DNA from: an uncultured Collinsella sp.
GTDB lineage: Bacteria; Actinomycetota; Coriobacteriia; Coriobacteriales; Coriobacteriaceae
DNA: 64,000 nucleotides
Direction: 5' to 3'
NCBI GenBank assembly: GCA_902493855.1
Contig: CABUQV010000003.1
Span: forward strand, 1-64,000
Position numbers and translations under genes: made by a program. The notes beneath the pieces were generated by a model. It ran no database searches. It was not told where the DNA came from and saw nothing but the letters and a program-made list of their open reading frames with translations. Shown one piece after another: positions 23,540 through 32,061 of this stretch; within the stretch, counting starts at the first letter, position 1; each line of letters begins with the position of its first letter.

Positions 23540-25090
23540 TTATTTAGCGATATCGACAGCGCGGCTCTCGCGAATCACGACGACGCGCACCTGACCGGGA
23601 TACTCCATCTCTTCCTCGATCTGATGGGCGATATCGTGAGCCAGAACCGTGGACTGGGCATCGGAGATCTTGTCCGGCTGAACCATGACGTGGACCTCGC
23701 GACCAGCCTGCATGGCATAGGTACGCTCGACGCCGTCATGGGAGTTGGCGATCTCCTCGAGCTTCTCAAGGCGCTTGATGTAGTTCTCGGCAGACTCGCG
23801 ACGGGCACCGGGGCGAGAAGCGGAGACGGCATCGGCGGCCTGTACCAGGACATCGAGCACCGTGTTCGGATCGACGTCGGCATGGTGAGCCTCGATAGCG
23901 TGAACGATAACGGGCTTCTCGCCATAACGGCGGGCAAGCTCGGCGCCGATGACGGCATGCGGCCCCTCGACGTCATGGTCAATTGCCTTGCCCAGGTCGT
24001 GCAGCAGGCCGGCGCGCTTGGCGGTCACAACGTCCAGGCCAAGCTCGGAAGCCATCACGCCGCACAGGTCAGAGACTTCGAGGGAGTGCTGAAGCACGTT
24101 CTGACCAAACGAGGTACGGTAGCGCAGGGCACCAAGGGTCTTGACGATCTCGGGGTGCAGGTCGTGAATGCCGGTATCGAAGGCAGCCTGCTCGCCAGCC
24201 TCGCGCACGCGCTGCTGAACCAGGTCGGCAGCCTTGTGATACATCTCCTCGATGCGGGCAGGGTGAATGCGTCCGTCGGCGATGAGGTTCTCGAGGGCGA
24301 CACGGGCGGTCTCACGACGGACCGGGTCGAAGCTCGAAAGAACGACGGTCTCGGGCGTGTCGTCGATCACGAGGTTGACCCCGGAAACCTGCTCGAAGGT
24401 CCGGATGTTGCGACCCTCGCGACCGATGATACGGCCCTTGAGGTCATCAGAGGGAATGTGCACGGAGGTAACGGTAACCTCGGCAGTGTGGTCGGCAGCG
24501 CAGCGCTGAATCGCCAGGGACAGAATCTCCTGGGCGGTCTTGTGGCACTCGGCGCGAACCTGCTGCTCGGACTCGCGAATGATCGTGGCGGCCTCGTGGG
24601 TGACCTCGCCGCGAACCTTATCGAGGAGCTCCTTGTGGGCGTCCTCGCGGGTAAGGTCGGCGATACGCTCGAGCTCGGAGGTCTGCTTTGCGCAGAGCTC
24701 CTCGAGCTCTCGGGAGCGCTTCTCGACCTGACCGGCCTGGCTGGACAGCTGATGCTCGCGCTTGTCGAGAGCGTCGTTACGGCGATCGAGGGATTCCTCG
24801 CGCTGCATCACGCGGTTCTCGAGCGTACGAATCTCGTTCTTACGCTGCTTGTCCTCGGCCTCGGCGGCCTGCTTGTTCTTGATGATCTCCTCTTTAGCCT
24901 CGAGCAGAGCCTCTTTTTTGAGGGTCTCGGCCTGACGCTTTGCATCACCGATCAGGGACTCAGCCTGTGCGTGTGCCGACTGGATCTTTTCGTCGGCCTC
25001 GTGAAGACTACCCTGCTTGGCGGTGCGCATGTAGGCAATGGCGGCGATAGCACCCAAAACGATGCCAACGAGCGCTGCGATGATAGGCAT
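23540..25090 (-). CDS. rny: Ribonuclease Y
   Basis: A 516-residue membrane-anchored endoribonuclease that starts decay of many mRNAs. Order: one N-terminal membrane helix (residues 1-20), a long coiled coil (about 30-195; RQAETLKKEALLEAKEE and similar), a KH domain (about 205-265; GRIIGREGRNIRTFEQ) and an HD domain (about 330-425) with the metal-binding His-Asp in LLHDLGKAIDHD. AAGGAG lies 5 nt before ATG 25090, so that start is preferred to the GTG six bases earlier. It precedes the GHKL ATPase by one base. Confidence 0.96.
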   Translation of the reverse strand: MPIIAALVGIVLGAIAAIAYMRTAKQGSLHEADEKIQSAHAQAESLIGDAKRQAETLKKEALLEAKEEIIKNKQAAEAEDKQRKNEIRTLENRVMQREESLDRRNDALDKREHQLSSQAGQVEKRSRELEELCAKQTSELERIADLTREDAHKELLDKVRGEVTHEAATIIRESEQQVRAECHKTAQEILSLAIQRCAADHTAEVTVTSVHIPSDDLKGRIIGREGRNIRTFEQVSGVNLVIDDTPETVVLSSFDPVRRETARVALENLIADGRIHPARIEEMYHKAADLVQQRVREAGEQAAFDTGIHDLHPEIVKTLGALRYRTSFGQNVLQHSLEVSDLCGVMASELGLDVVTAKRAGLLHDLGKAIDHDVEGPHAVIGAELARRYGEKPVIVHAIEAHHADVDPNTVLDVLVQAADAVSASRPGARRESAENYIKRLEKLEEIANSHDGVERTYAMQAGREVHVMVQPDKISDAQSTVLAHDIAHQIEEEMEYPGQVRVVVIRESRAVDIAK

Positions 25091-25117
25091 GCTCACTCCT
25101 TTTTATGGATTCGTTAC

Positions 25118-25151
25118 ACAACAAAGCGAACCGTCCTTACGAACGGCTCGC
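25118..25151 (-). terminator. Hairpin upstream of rny
   Basis: On the minus strand GCGAGCCGT (25143-25151) pairs with ACGGTTCGC (25126-25134) and is followed by TTTGTTGTG. It ends the recA-recX transcript or acts as an attenuator in the rny leader. The rest of the gap 25152-25347 is AT-rich and presumably holds the rny promoter; no clear -35/-10 pair was picked. Confidence 0.55.
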
Positions 25152-25347
25152 GACATTTGAGTAATATGGGCGCAGCTTATGCGGGTCGGATACAGATAAA
25201 CATATAAACAAACTCATCACAGATGAGCACATATCACAAAGCAAATGACAGTGTTTATCGTACGTTGAACCACAACAACTGTCAAATAAATGGCCCCAGT
25301 ACGGCGGCTAAAACGCGGTGAACGGCAGGGCCACAAAACGCATACGC

Positions 25348-26040
25348 CTAAAGCGCACATTCCTCGCATTCGGCATCGAGACGTGCCTTAACGGCATCGG
25401 CGGCGATGTGATACGAGAACCCCTTGCCCATCAAAAACCGAACCAGTTTTTCGAATCCGCGCGTCTCTGGAACACGCCGCTTGGCGAGCAGGGCTGACGC
25501 ACGCGCCAAATCGTCTTCGACGGCAAAATAATCCTCGGGATAACCGGGAATGTCATCGAGCACAACATGACGTCGCTTGAGCTCGGTCTCGATTTTGCGC
25601 TGTCCCCAACCGCGCCGCTTGCGTTCCTCGATAAAGTACGAGCAAAAGCGGTTCTCGTCTAAAAAGCGATACTCGGTGGCGCGCTCGACGGCGAAATCAA
25701 TCGCGGGCTGGCGAAAGCCGTAGCGAGCCAACTTGTCACGGACCTCACCCGTCGCATGGTCGCGGCGCGATAACATCTCGGTCACCATGTTAAGTGCACA
25801 TTTACGCTCGATGAGCTGCACCGCCTCACGAAAGTTGTCCCAATCACAGGGAAGATCGGGGCGGTTTTTGACATACAGCCGCGCGACCCGCACGGGAATC
25901 CAAATGGACCGCTCAAAACCGCCCTCAAGCTCACAATCGATATGTGCGCAAGGCTTTTTGGACGCATACCCGCTCGAGAACGAGGAGGCCACCTTCTTAT
26001 CGGGAAAGACGGGCGTGGCCTCGGTCACCGTATACGACAT
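25348..26040 (-). CDS. recX: Regulatory protein RecX
   Basis: A 230-residue modulator of RecA filaments. The core contains the three-helix RecX repeats: EMLSRRDHATGEVRDKLARYGF, RFCSYFIEERKRRGWGQRKIETELKRR and a C-terminal unit ending GFEKLVRFLMGKGFSYHIAADAVKARL. About 60 extra N-terminal residues precede it. The gene lies 11 nt downstream of recA, the usual place. The C-terminus ends CEECAL. Confidence 0.9.
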   Translation of the reverse strand: MSYTVTEATPVFPDKKVASSFSSGYASKKPCAHIDCELEGGFERSIWIPVRVARLYVKNRPDLPCDWDNFREAVQLIERKCALNMVTEMLSRRDHATGEVRDKLARYGFRQPAIDFAVERATEYRFLDENRFCSYFIEERKRRGWGQRKIETELKRRHVVLDDIPGYPEDYFAVEDDLARASALLAKRRVPETRGFEKLVRFLMGKGFSYHIAADAVKARLDAECEECAL

Positions 26041-26051
26041 GAGCGTAACCG

Positions 26052-27200
26052 CTACTCGTCGTCATCATCGAGCATGGCGGAACCATCGATGGCGTAAAGC
26101 TCGTCAAACTCCTCAGGCGCAGGCTGATCGGTCAGCTCTACCTCGGACGGAGCATCGTCATCAAACTCAAGCCCGCAGGCAAGGCGGACCTTATGCTCAA
26201 TCTCGTCAGCGCAATCGGGGTGTTCGCGCAGGAACGCCTTGGCGGCCTCGCGACCGTTGCCGAGCTTGTCCTCGCCATAGGCAAACCAAGAGCCCATCTT
26301 CTTACAGATGCCGCACTCGACAGCCATGTCCAGAATTGAGCCCTCCTTAGAGATGCCCGTACCGTACATGATGTCGAACTCAGCAGAACGGAACGGAGCT
26401 GCCACCTTGTTCTTAACGACCTTGGCGCGCACGCGGTTACCGATAACCTCGTCCTTAAGCTTAATGCTGTCGATACGGCGAATGTCGATACGCACCGAAG
26501 AGAAGAACTTAAGGGCGCGGCCGCCCGTCGTAGTCTCGGGGTTGCCGAACATGACGCCGATCTTCTCACGCAGCTGGTTAATGAAGATGCACGTCGTGTT
26601 GGACTTGGACAGCGAGCCGGCGAGCTTGCGGAGCGCCTGGCTCATCAGGCGAGCCTGAAGACCGACCGTAGTGTCGCCGATTTCTCCCTCGATCTCGGCA
26701 CGCGGGGTCAGCGCGGCAACGGAGTCGACAACGATGGCATCGATGGCACCAGAACGCACAAGCATGTCAACGATTTCGAGCGCCTGCTCACCCGTATCGG
26801 GCTGGGAAATGAGCACCTCGTCGATATCCACGCCGATGCGCGCGGCATACGTGGGATCGAGCGCGTGCTCGGCATCGATAAATGCCACAACGCCACCCAT
26901 AGCCTGGGCCTCGGCCAGGATCTCGAGCGAAAGCGTCGTCTTACCGGAGGACTCAGGACCGTAGATCTCGACGATACGGCCGCGCGGCACGCCGCCGATA
27001 CCCAAAGCGGCATCGAGTGCCAGAGCGCCCGTAGGGATGGCCTCGACCTCGAGCTCGGGGCCACCGTCGCCGTACCTCATGATGGAACCCTGGCCGAATT
27101 TCTTCTCGATCTCGGCCTTGGTGGTGGCGATCATCTCATCGCGCTCTTTACCCGTCGTGCGAGCATGAACGGTACGTACGGGACCTGAATTCTTGGCCAT
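26052..27200 (-). CDS. recA: Recombinase RecA
   Basis: A 382-residue strand-exchange recombinase and LexA co-protease. Walker A GPESSGKTT, Walker B IVVDSVAAL, the L2 DNA-binding loop region NPETTTGGRALKFFSSVR and the acidic C-terminal tail (ending MLDDDDE) are intact. ATG 27200 (MAKNSGPVRT) follows AGAGGAGGG. A LexA box sits in the promoter spacer and six phased TTTGG words lie further upstream, the latter shared in part with comEA. It is followed by recX. Confidence 0.98.
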   Translation of the reverse strand: MAKNSGPVRTVHARTTGKERDEMIATTKAEIEKKFGQGSIMRYGDGGPELEVEAIPTGALALDAALGIGGVPRGRIVEIYGPESSGKTTLSLEILAEAQAMGGVVAFIDAEHALDPTYAARIGVDIDEVLISQPDTGEQALEIVDMLVRSGAIDAIVVDSVAALTPRAEIEGEIGDTTVGLQARLMSQALRKLAGSLSKSNTTCIFINQLREKIGVMFGNPETTTGGRALKFFSSVRIDIRRIDSIKLKDEVIGNRVRAKVVKNKVAAPFRSAEFDIMYGTGISKEGSILDMAVECGICKKMGSWFAYGEDKLGNGREAAKAFLREHPDCADEIEHKVRLACGLEFDDDAPSEVELTDQPAPEEFDELYAIDGSAMLDDDDE

Positions 27201-27230
27201 GAATAGCCCTCCTCTTAACAACCTGCATCG

Positions 27231-27259
27231 ATAATAAACGAACGGCTGTTCGTGGTCAA
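27231..27259 (-). promoter_or_regulatory. recA promoter with LexA box in the spacer
   Basis: On the minus strand TTGACC (27254-27259) and TATTAT (27231-27236) are 17 bp apart. Between them CGAACAGCCGTTCG (27239-27252) is a perfect CGAAC-N4-GTTCG SOS box, so LexA binding would block the promoter directly. Confidence 0.88.
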
Positions 27260-27290
27260 CCGTTCAGATAAATCATATGCAGCCGACCTT

Positions 27291-27352
27291 TCCAAAACCC
27301 AACCAAACGCCGACCAAACACTGACCAAATGCTTGACCATATAGGGCCAAAT
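27291..27352 (-). promoter_or_regulatory. Six helically phased TTTGG repeats upstream of recA
   Basis: Read on the plus strand, CC(A)AA words begin at 27292, 27303, 27314, 27325, 27337 and 27347, i.e. at 11, 11, 11, 12 and 10 bp. One helical turn apart, all on one DNA face, they lie about 35-95 bp upstream of the -35. Seventeen of 18 bp (AACCAAACGCCGACCAAA, from 27301) recur upstream of comEA. Reads as an activator array; the regulator is unknown. Confidence 0.65.
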
Positions 27353-27426
27353 ATGAACAAGGCTGGCAAAAATACGTCTACAACCAGCACAAACGCCAAA
27401 TGAGCCTAAGGTCCCAATCTCCACAA

Positions 27427-27450
27427 TTAAGGGGCCCGGAGGCCCCTTAA
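27427..27450 (-). terminator. Terminator after cinA
   Basis: TTAAGGGGCC pairs with GGCCCCTTAA around a 4-nt loop directly after the cinA stop. Only short A/T tails flank it, so it is of moderate strength. Confidence 0.6.
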
Positions 27451-27457
27451 AACACGT

Positions 27458-27994
27458 CTATTCCATAGAGTTGAGCACAAGGGCAATGCGACCCAATGCC
27501 TCCGTGACCGCATGGGCACGAACACACGAACGGTCGCCCTCATAGTGGCAGCGCACAGAGTCCACGACCGGCACGCCCCCATCGGCGGAACGATGCGCCC
27601 AGCCAATATAGAAAGTGCCCGCCGGATCGTCCTCAGTGCCACCGCCGGGGCCGGCATAACCCGTTGCGCTCACTGCAATATCGCTCTGGTACAGCTCCAG
27701 CGAACCCGACGCCATCTCGCGCGCGGTCTGATGCGACACAGCGGTATAGCGGTCGAGCGTCTCCTGCTCAACACCCAGCACGCGATGCTTAATCTCATCG
27801 CAGTAGGTCACCGCACCGCCACGCAGCACCGCCGAGGCGCCTGGGATATCGGCTATCGTCGAGGCGATCATACCCGCCGTCAGCGACTCAGCCGTCGAAA
27901 CCGTCACACCCCGAGCGCTCGCGCGCTCGTCGATATCGCGCGCCAGCTCCTCGTTATGTGCGGAAATCTGCTCAAAAGAGTCCGTCATACCCAC
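27458..27994 (-). CDS. cinA: CinA C-terminal domain protein (nicotinamide-nucleotide amidase, PncC type)
   Basis: A 178-residue single-domain CinA/PncC protein that would deamidate nicotinamide mononucleotide to nicotinate mononucleotide. Signature stretches are VSTAESLTAGMIASTIADIPGAS, GGAVTYCDEIKHRVLGV and SATGYAGPGGGT. The N-terminal molybdopterin-like domain of full CinA is absent, as in many bacteria. Start is GTG 27994 or ATG 27988. In streptococci and others cinA-recA is competence-induced; here recA lies downstream with its own promoter. Confidence 0.9.
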   Translation of the reverse strand: MGMTDSFEQISAHNEELARDIDERASARGVTVSTAESLTAGMIASTIADIPGASAVLRGGAVTYCDEIKHRVLGVEQETLDRYTAVSHQTAREMASGSLELYQSDIAVSATGYAGPGGGTEDDPAGTFYIGWAHRSADGGVPVVDSVRCHYEGDRSCVRAHAVTEALGRIALVLNSME

Positions 27995-28000
27995 CAGGAC

Positions 28001-28639
28001 CTAGACCGAAAAGACGATCTTGCGGCAGTTCCAGAAGTACTGGGCGCCCGAGATAACGGTCAAGACAACGGCAACGGCATACAGGAAGCGCGACACCGAG
28101 TAGATGCCGAGCGTCAGCGCCACCGGGCCAAGGTGCAAGCCGGCCATAGCAAAAACGCACAGGTAACCGCAGATGGAGACCATCGTGGTCGCCGTCTTGT
28201 ACTTGCCGAGCTTATCGGCCGCAACGACCACACCAGCCGCACTCGCGACCATGCGAAGGGCGCTCACCAGAAGCTCACGGAACAGGATAATGAACACGGA
28301 CCACACGGTCACCGCGCCAAAATCCAAGAACAGCAGCAGGGCCGAGAACACGAGCAGCTTATCGGCGATGGGGTCCAAGAATTTACCGAAGTCGGTGATC
28401 TCGTTGCGCGAACGCGCCAGATAACCGTCGACCTTATCGGTGCACGACAGGATCACATACAGAATGAAGGCAGCGGCGGCGAGCGGGCCGTCGAAGGTGC
28501 TCCAATCCGTACCGGCAACACTCGTCTGAGAAAGCGCCGACACGATCATGAACACCGGGATAAAGACGATGCGAACGCACGTCACGATGTTGGCGGGCGT
28601 CCAAACACTCGTCAGTTCCTTATTGCTCTCGTTTGCCAC
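28001..28639 (-). CDS. pgsA: CDP-diacylglycerol-glycerol-3-phosphate 3-phosphatidyltransferase
   Basis: A 212-residue membrane enzyme that makes phosphatidylglycerophosphate, the committed step to phosphatidylglycerol and cardiolipin. The start WTPANIVTCVRIVFIPVFM is the PgsA pattern (TxPNxLTxxR), and the catalytic motif is DKVDGYLARSRNEITDFGKFLDPIADK. Its position beside cinA and rimO is the common pgsA context, which favours this copy over the 7016-7720 paralogue as the true PgsA. Confidence 0.92.
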   Translation of the reverse strand: MANESNKELTSVWTPANIVTCVRIVFIPVFMIVSALSQTSVAGTDWSTFDGPLAAAAFILYVILSCTDKVDGYLARSRNEITDFGKFLDPIADKLLVFSALLLFLDFGAVTVWSVFIILFRELLVSALRMVASAAGVVVAADKLGKYKTATTMVSICGYLCVFAMAGLHLGPVALTLGIYSVSRFLYAVAVVLTVISGAQYFWNCRKIVFSV

Positions 28640-28648
28640 GATGCTCTC

Positions 28649-29998
28649 CTACTCCACAACATGGCCGATAAGCTCATAGCAGAAGCTATCGGTAAACTCG
28701 ACAGTCAGAATATCGCCCACGGACGCCTCGCTGGCGTCCAAGTGGACCGCGCCATCGGAATCGGGCGCCTGGAACCAGGCATGGCCGATCAGCTCGGCGC
28801 CGTCCTCGGTTTCTTCGATACCGTCGACGATCACCTGGGCGCGCTCGCCCACATGTGCGGCGGTGGCGGCAAAACCGAGCGACTCGGCCAGGTCCATGGC
28901 CTCCTGGGCGCGCTCGAGCTTGACCTCTTCGTCGACCTGACCCTCCATCTTAGCGGCCAGGCTGCCCTCCTCCTGCGAGTAGGCAAAGACGCTCGTGTAG
29001 TCAAAGCCGACGGTGTCCATAAAGTCGATAAGGTCGCGGAACTCGTCGTCGGTCTCGGTCGGGAAGCCGACCATGGCCGTGGAACGGATCACGATGCCGG
29101 GGATACGCTCACGCAGATCGCGAAACAGGTCCTCGAGCTCCTGGCGCGAACCGGAGCGACGCATGGCCTTGAGGATGCGCGCGTCGCAGTGCTGAACGGG
29201 GATATCGATATAGGGCAGCACCTCGGGCGTATCGCGAATCGTATCGATAAGCTCATCGGTCATGCCCTCGGGCTGCAGATAGAGCACGCGGACCCAGACG
29301 TTTTGCGGGCGCACGGCCTCGGCGACGGCACGCAGCAGCTGCGCCAGATTGCGCGGCGAGCCCTCGACGACATCCTCGTCAGCAAAGTCGGTGCCCCAAA
29401 TACCCGTGTCCTGGCCGATCAGCACGATCTCTCGCACGCCACCGGCAACCAGGTCGCGCACCTCGGAGATAATGCTCTCGGCATTGCGCGAATGATAGCG
29501 ACCGCGAATGTAGGGGATCATGCAGAAGCTGCAGAAGCGGTTGCAGCCATCGGAAATCTTGACGTAAGCAACGGCGCCCTCGACGGTACGCTTGACCTGA
29601 GGGATATAGGCAGCGATCTCGCGCTCGACACCCAGCACGCCATCGATGACCGCCACGATGCCGTCCTCCTCGTCGGCCTTCACAAAGGCAGCGACCTCGG
29701 GCAGCTCGTCAGGCAGGTCGTCGCCATAGCGCGACGGCACGCACCCGCACATGACGATGGGGCAAGAACGAACGCCGTCCTGAACCTCGTTGGCGAGCTC
29801 GAGCGTGGTCTCGATGCTCTCGGACGTTGCGGAGGCGAGGAACGAGCATGTATTGACGATGGCGATATCGGCATCCTGCGGGTCGAATGCCTCTTCATAG
29901 CCTGCGGCGGTCAAAAGAGAACGCATGCGGTCGGTGTCAACCTCGTTCTTAGCGCACCCGAGGGTGATGTAGAGCACGGAGCCCAACGGTGTATCCAT
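28649..29998 (-). CDS. rimO: Ribosomal protein uS12 methylthiotransferase RimO
   Basis: A 449-residue radical-SAM enzyme that methylthiolates an aspartate of ribosomal protein S12. It has ITLGCAKNEVDTDRM at the start, NTCSFL and the third cluster cysteine in MCGCVPSRYG, the radical SAM motif CNRFCSFCMIPYIRG and a C-terminal TRAM domain. LGCAKNxVD and FCMIPYIRG distinguish RimO from MiaB and MtaB. A weak AAAGGA lies upstream of the ATG. It is 9 nt upstream of pgsA. Confidence 0.95.
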   Translation of the reverse strand: MDTPLGSVLYITLGCAKNEVDTDRMRSLLTAAGYEEAFDPQDADIAIVNTCSFLASATSESIETTLELANEVQDGVRSCPIVMCGCVPSRYGDDLPDELPEVAAFVKADEEDGIVAVIDGVLGVEREIAAYIPQVKRTVEGAVAYVKISDGCNRFCSFCMIPYIRGRYHSRNAESIISEVRDLVAGGVREIVLIGQDTGIWGTDFADEDVVEGSPRNLAQLLRAVAEAVRPQNVWVRVLYLQPEGMTDELIDTIRDTPEVLPYIDIPVQHCDARILKAMRRSGSRQELEDLFRDLRERIPGIVIRSTAMVGFPTETDDEFRDLIDFMDTVGFDYTSVFAYSQEEGSLAAKMEGQVDEEVKLERAQEAMDLAESLGFAATAAHVGERAQVIVDGIEETEDGAELIGHAWFQAPDSDGAVHLDASEASVGDILTVEFTDSFCYELIGHVVE

Positions 29999-30025
29999 GT
30001 TGGAGAGCGGTCCTTTCGAATGATA

Positions 30026-30523
30026 TTAGCGGTAGTTGGTGAACTGCAGCGGCTGACCGTAGTCCTGGTCGCGCAGAAACTGGATCACGGTCTGCAACGC
30101 GTCCTTCGAAGCAGAGGAAACACGCAGCTTGTCGGCCTCGATGGTCACCTTGACCTTGAGCTTTTGGTCTTTGATATCCTTGTTGATCTTCTTGGCGGTC
30201 GCCTGGTCGATACCCTCGACGATATGGCCGAGCACGCGCACGGTGCCGCCCGACGCCGCCTGCGGAGCATCCCACGAGACAGCCTTGAGGTCGATGCCGC
30301 GCTTGATGAGCTTGGAGCTCAGCACGTCGACAATCTGCTTGGAGACAAAGTCGGCCGGGGCGTTGATCGTAAAGAGCTTGTCGCCCTTCGAAAGCTCGAT
30401 CGTGGCGCCGGAATCCTTAAGGTCATAGCGCTGGGAAATCTCGCGCGTGGTCTGCTGGAAGGCGTTGTCGACCTCTTGCATGTTGACCTCGGACACGACG
30501 TCGAAGCTGGAATCTTTAGCCAT
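30026..30523 (-). CDS. yajQ: YajQ family nucleotide-binding protein
   Basis: A 165-residue UPF0234 protein. The start SSFDVVSEVNMQEVDNAF and FVSKQIVDVLSSKLIKRGIDLKAV, with C-terminal RDQDYGQPLQFTNYR, span the family. Members have two ferredoxin-like lobes and bind tRNA, GTP or, in Xanthomonas, cyclic di-GMP to modulate a transcription factor. The ligand here cannot be told. It lies 27 nt upstream of rimO and 26 nt downstream of the RodZ-like gene. Confidence 0.93.
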   Translation of the reverse strand: MAKDSSFDVVSEVNMQEVDNAFQQTTREISQRYDLKDSGATIELSKGDKLFTINAPADFVSKQIVDVLSSKLIKRGIDLKAVSWDAPQAASGGTVRVLGHIVEGIDQATAKKINKDIKDQKLKVKVTIEADKLRVSSASKDALQTVIQFLRDQDYGQPLQFTNYR

Positions 30524-30549
30524 GATGTTTCCTTTCGCGTACGAGCGGC

Positions 30550-32061
30550 TTAGTAGCTATCGTAAGAATAGTCGGTAGAATCGGTGGGTGTCTGACCGTC
30601 AGTTGCTGTATCGGCGCCATCCGTGGACTGGGCATCGGTAACGTCGGTGGTATCGGCACCATCGGTGGTGTCGGTACCATCAGAACTTTCACCATTCTCG
30701 GAATCAGTCGTCTCCTTCTTGGGAACGGTGATCGTCACACGCGCCACGCCCGAGGTCTTGGTGTCGTAACGGACCTTTTCACCGTTCTTGGTAACGGTGA
30801 CATCGGAAGGCTTGGACGTGGTGATCTCGATCGAGGACTCGGGCGTGTACTCCTGCTCAAAGGGGCCAGTCGCTTGGGCGCCATAGACCGACTTGCCGTC
30901 GACCTTGACCTCAATCCACGCGGTCTTTCCCTTGGCAACGGAGACTTTGACCTTCGTGACCTCGTTCTCTTCCTTCTTGGCCGTCGTCTTGGTAGCGTCC
31001 GAGTCAGTCGACTCATCCGTCGCCTCATCGGTGTCTTCGTCCTCGTCGACCGTTTCGGTCTTCTTAGAAGACTTCTTACTCGTTGTCTTGGTGGCAGCGG
31101 GCGTCTCAGGCGTCGCCTCGGGCGCCGAGGAGCCGCAGCCGCGCAGAAGCACCACGATGAGCACAATCAACAGCAACGCCACGGCGCCGATGCCGGCGTA
31201 GACGATACGCGGATCGAGCCCGTTGTTTTGAGGAGTACGTGATCCGCCGCGTCCACGATTGGAACTGCTGCGGCCGCCTCCCTGAGGCATACGACCACGA
31301 TTGCTATCGGAACGGCCGCGATAGCCACCCTGGCCCTGAAGGCTGCGCTGACCCGAGCGGGGCGCAAGTTCACCGCGGCCTTGATAGCCACGCTGGCCCG
31401 AACGCGGAGCCGAAGAGCGCTGGCCATACGGCTGTGATTGAGAGCGAAGACGTGGCGTCACCTGCGTGGTATCGGCATCCGCATAGCCACCGCGAGAGCG
31501 TCCCGTAGAGGCACCACGGTAACCGCGATCGGAATAGCCGCCGTCGCCGTAGCCGGCACGAGGGTCACGCGCCACGCCTCGGGCAGCGGGAAGTGCACGG
31601 TCCTCGGGCATCGGCGTACTGCGGAACCGGTCACGCTGTGAGCGAATCTCCTCGCCCGAACCCGTCTCGGTAATATAACCGGCCTGCTGAGGACGCTGTC
31701 CATAGCGGGTCGAACGACCGCCCTGAACCATCAGGAAGCGCCCGTTATCGACCGAGGAACGCGAATTGACGTAGCCGGCGGCGTCCTGAAAACGACCGCC
31801 CTGCTGCGACGTCTCGCGTTCGTATGCCATCAGATCGTCAAAGTAGGCATTGACGACCTCGCGCGGATTGAGGCCCAAAAAGCGAGCATAGCTCGAAATC
31901 ATGCCCTGCGCATAGCCGCGCGGCGGCATCGAAGCAAAGTTACCGGTCTCGAAAAACTCGATGATCTGCGGCCTGATTTTGATGGTGTTGGCGACTTGCT
32001 GAATGGAAAGGCCCATTCGGCGACGCTGCTCAAGCAGCATGTCACCAAAGCGTGCAGCCAT
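30550..32061 (-). CDS. RodZ-like helix-turn-helix membrane protein with long disordered linkers
   Basis: A 503-residue protein. The N-terminal HTH_25 domain (residues 1-80: LLEQRRRMGLSIQQVANTIKIRPQIIEFFETGNF) is followed by an Arg/Gly/Ser/Tyr-rich segment (about 100-265), one membrane helix (about 272-292), a Lys/Thr/Glu/Asp-rich segment, a beta domain like DUF4115 (about 355-445) and an Asp/Thr/Ser-rich tail of repeated TDG-like words. RodZ links MreB to the wall machinery; in MreB-less actinobacteria the partner is unclear. The RG-rich stretch resembles RNA-binding or phase-separating tails. It overlaps ftsK by one base (TGATG). Confidence 0.82.
   Translation of the reverse strand: MAARFGDMLLEQRRRMGLSIQQVANTIKIRPQIIEFFETGNFASMPPRGYAQGMISSYARFLGLNPREVVNAYFDDLMAYERETSQQGGRFQDAAGYVNSRSSVDNGRFLMVQGGRSTRYGQRPQQAGYITETGSGEEIRSQRDRFRSTPMPEDRALPAARGVARDPRAGYGDGGYSDRGYRGASTGRSRGGYADADTTQVTPRLRSQSQPYGQRSSAPRSGQRGYQGRGELAPRSGQRSLQGQGGYRGRSDSNRGRMPQGGGRSSSNRGRGGSRTPQNNGLDPRIVYAGIGAVALLLIVLIVVLLRGCGSSAPEATPETPAATKTTSKKSSKKTETVDEDEDTDEATDESTDSDATKTTAKKEENEVTKVKVSVAKGKTAWIEVKVDGKSVYGAQATGPFEQEYTPESSIEITTSKPSDVTVTKNGEKVRYDTKTSGVARVTITVPKKETTDSENGESSDGTDTTDGADTTDVTDAQSTDGADTATDGQTPTDSTDYSYDSY

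Noticed and set aside
23399..25207. A 602-codon plus-strand ORF opposite RNase Y, and a 1013-codon one at 27512-30553
   Set aside because: Both are antisense shadows of rny and of cinA-pgsA-rimO-yajQ, whose proteins match their families from end to end.
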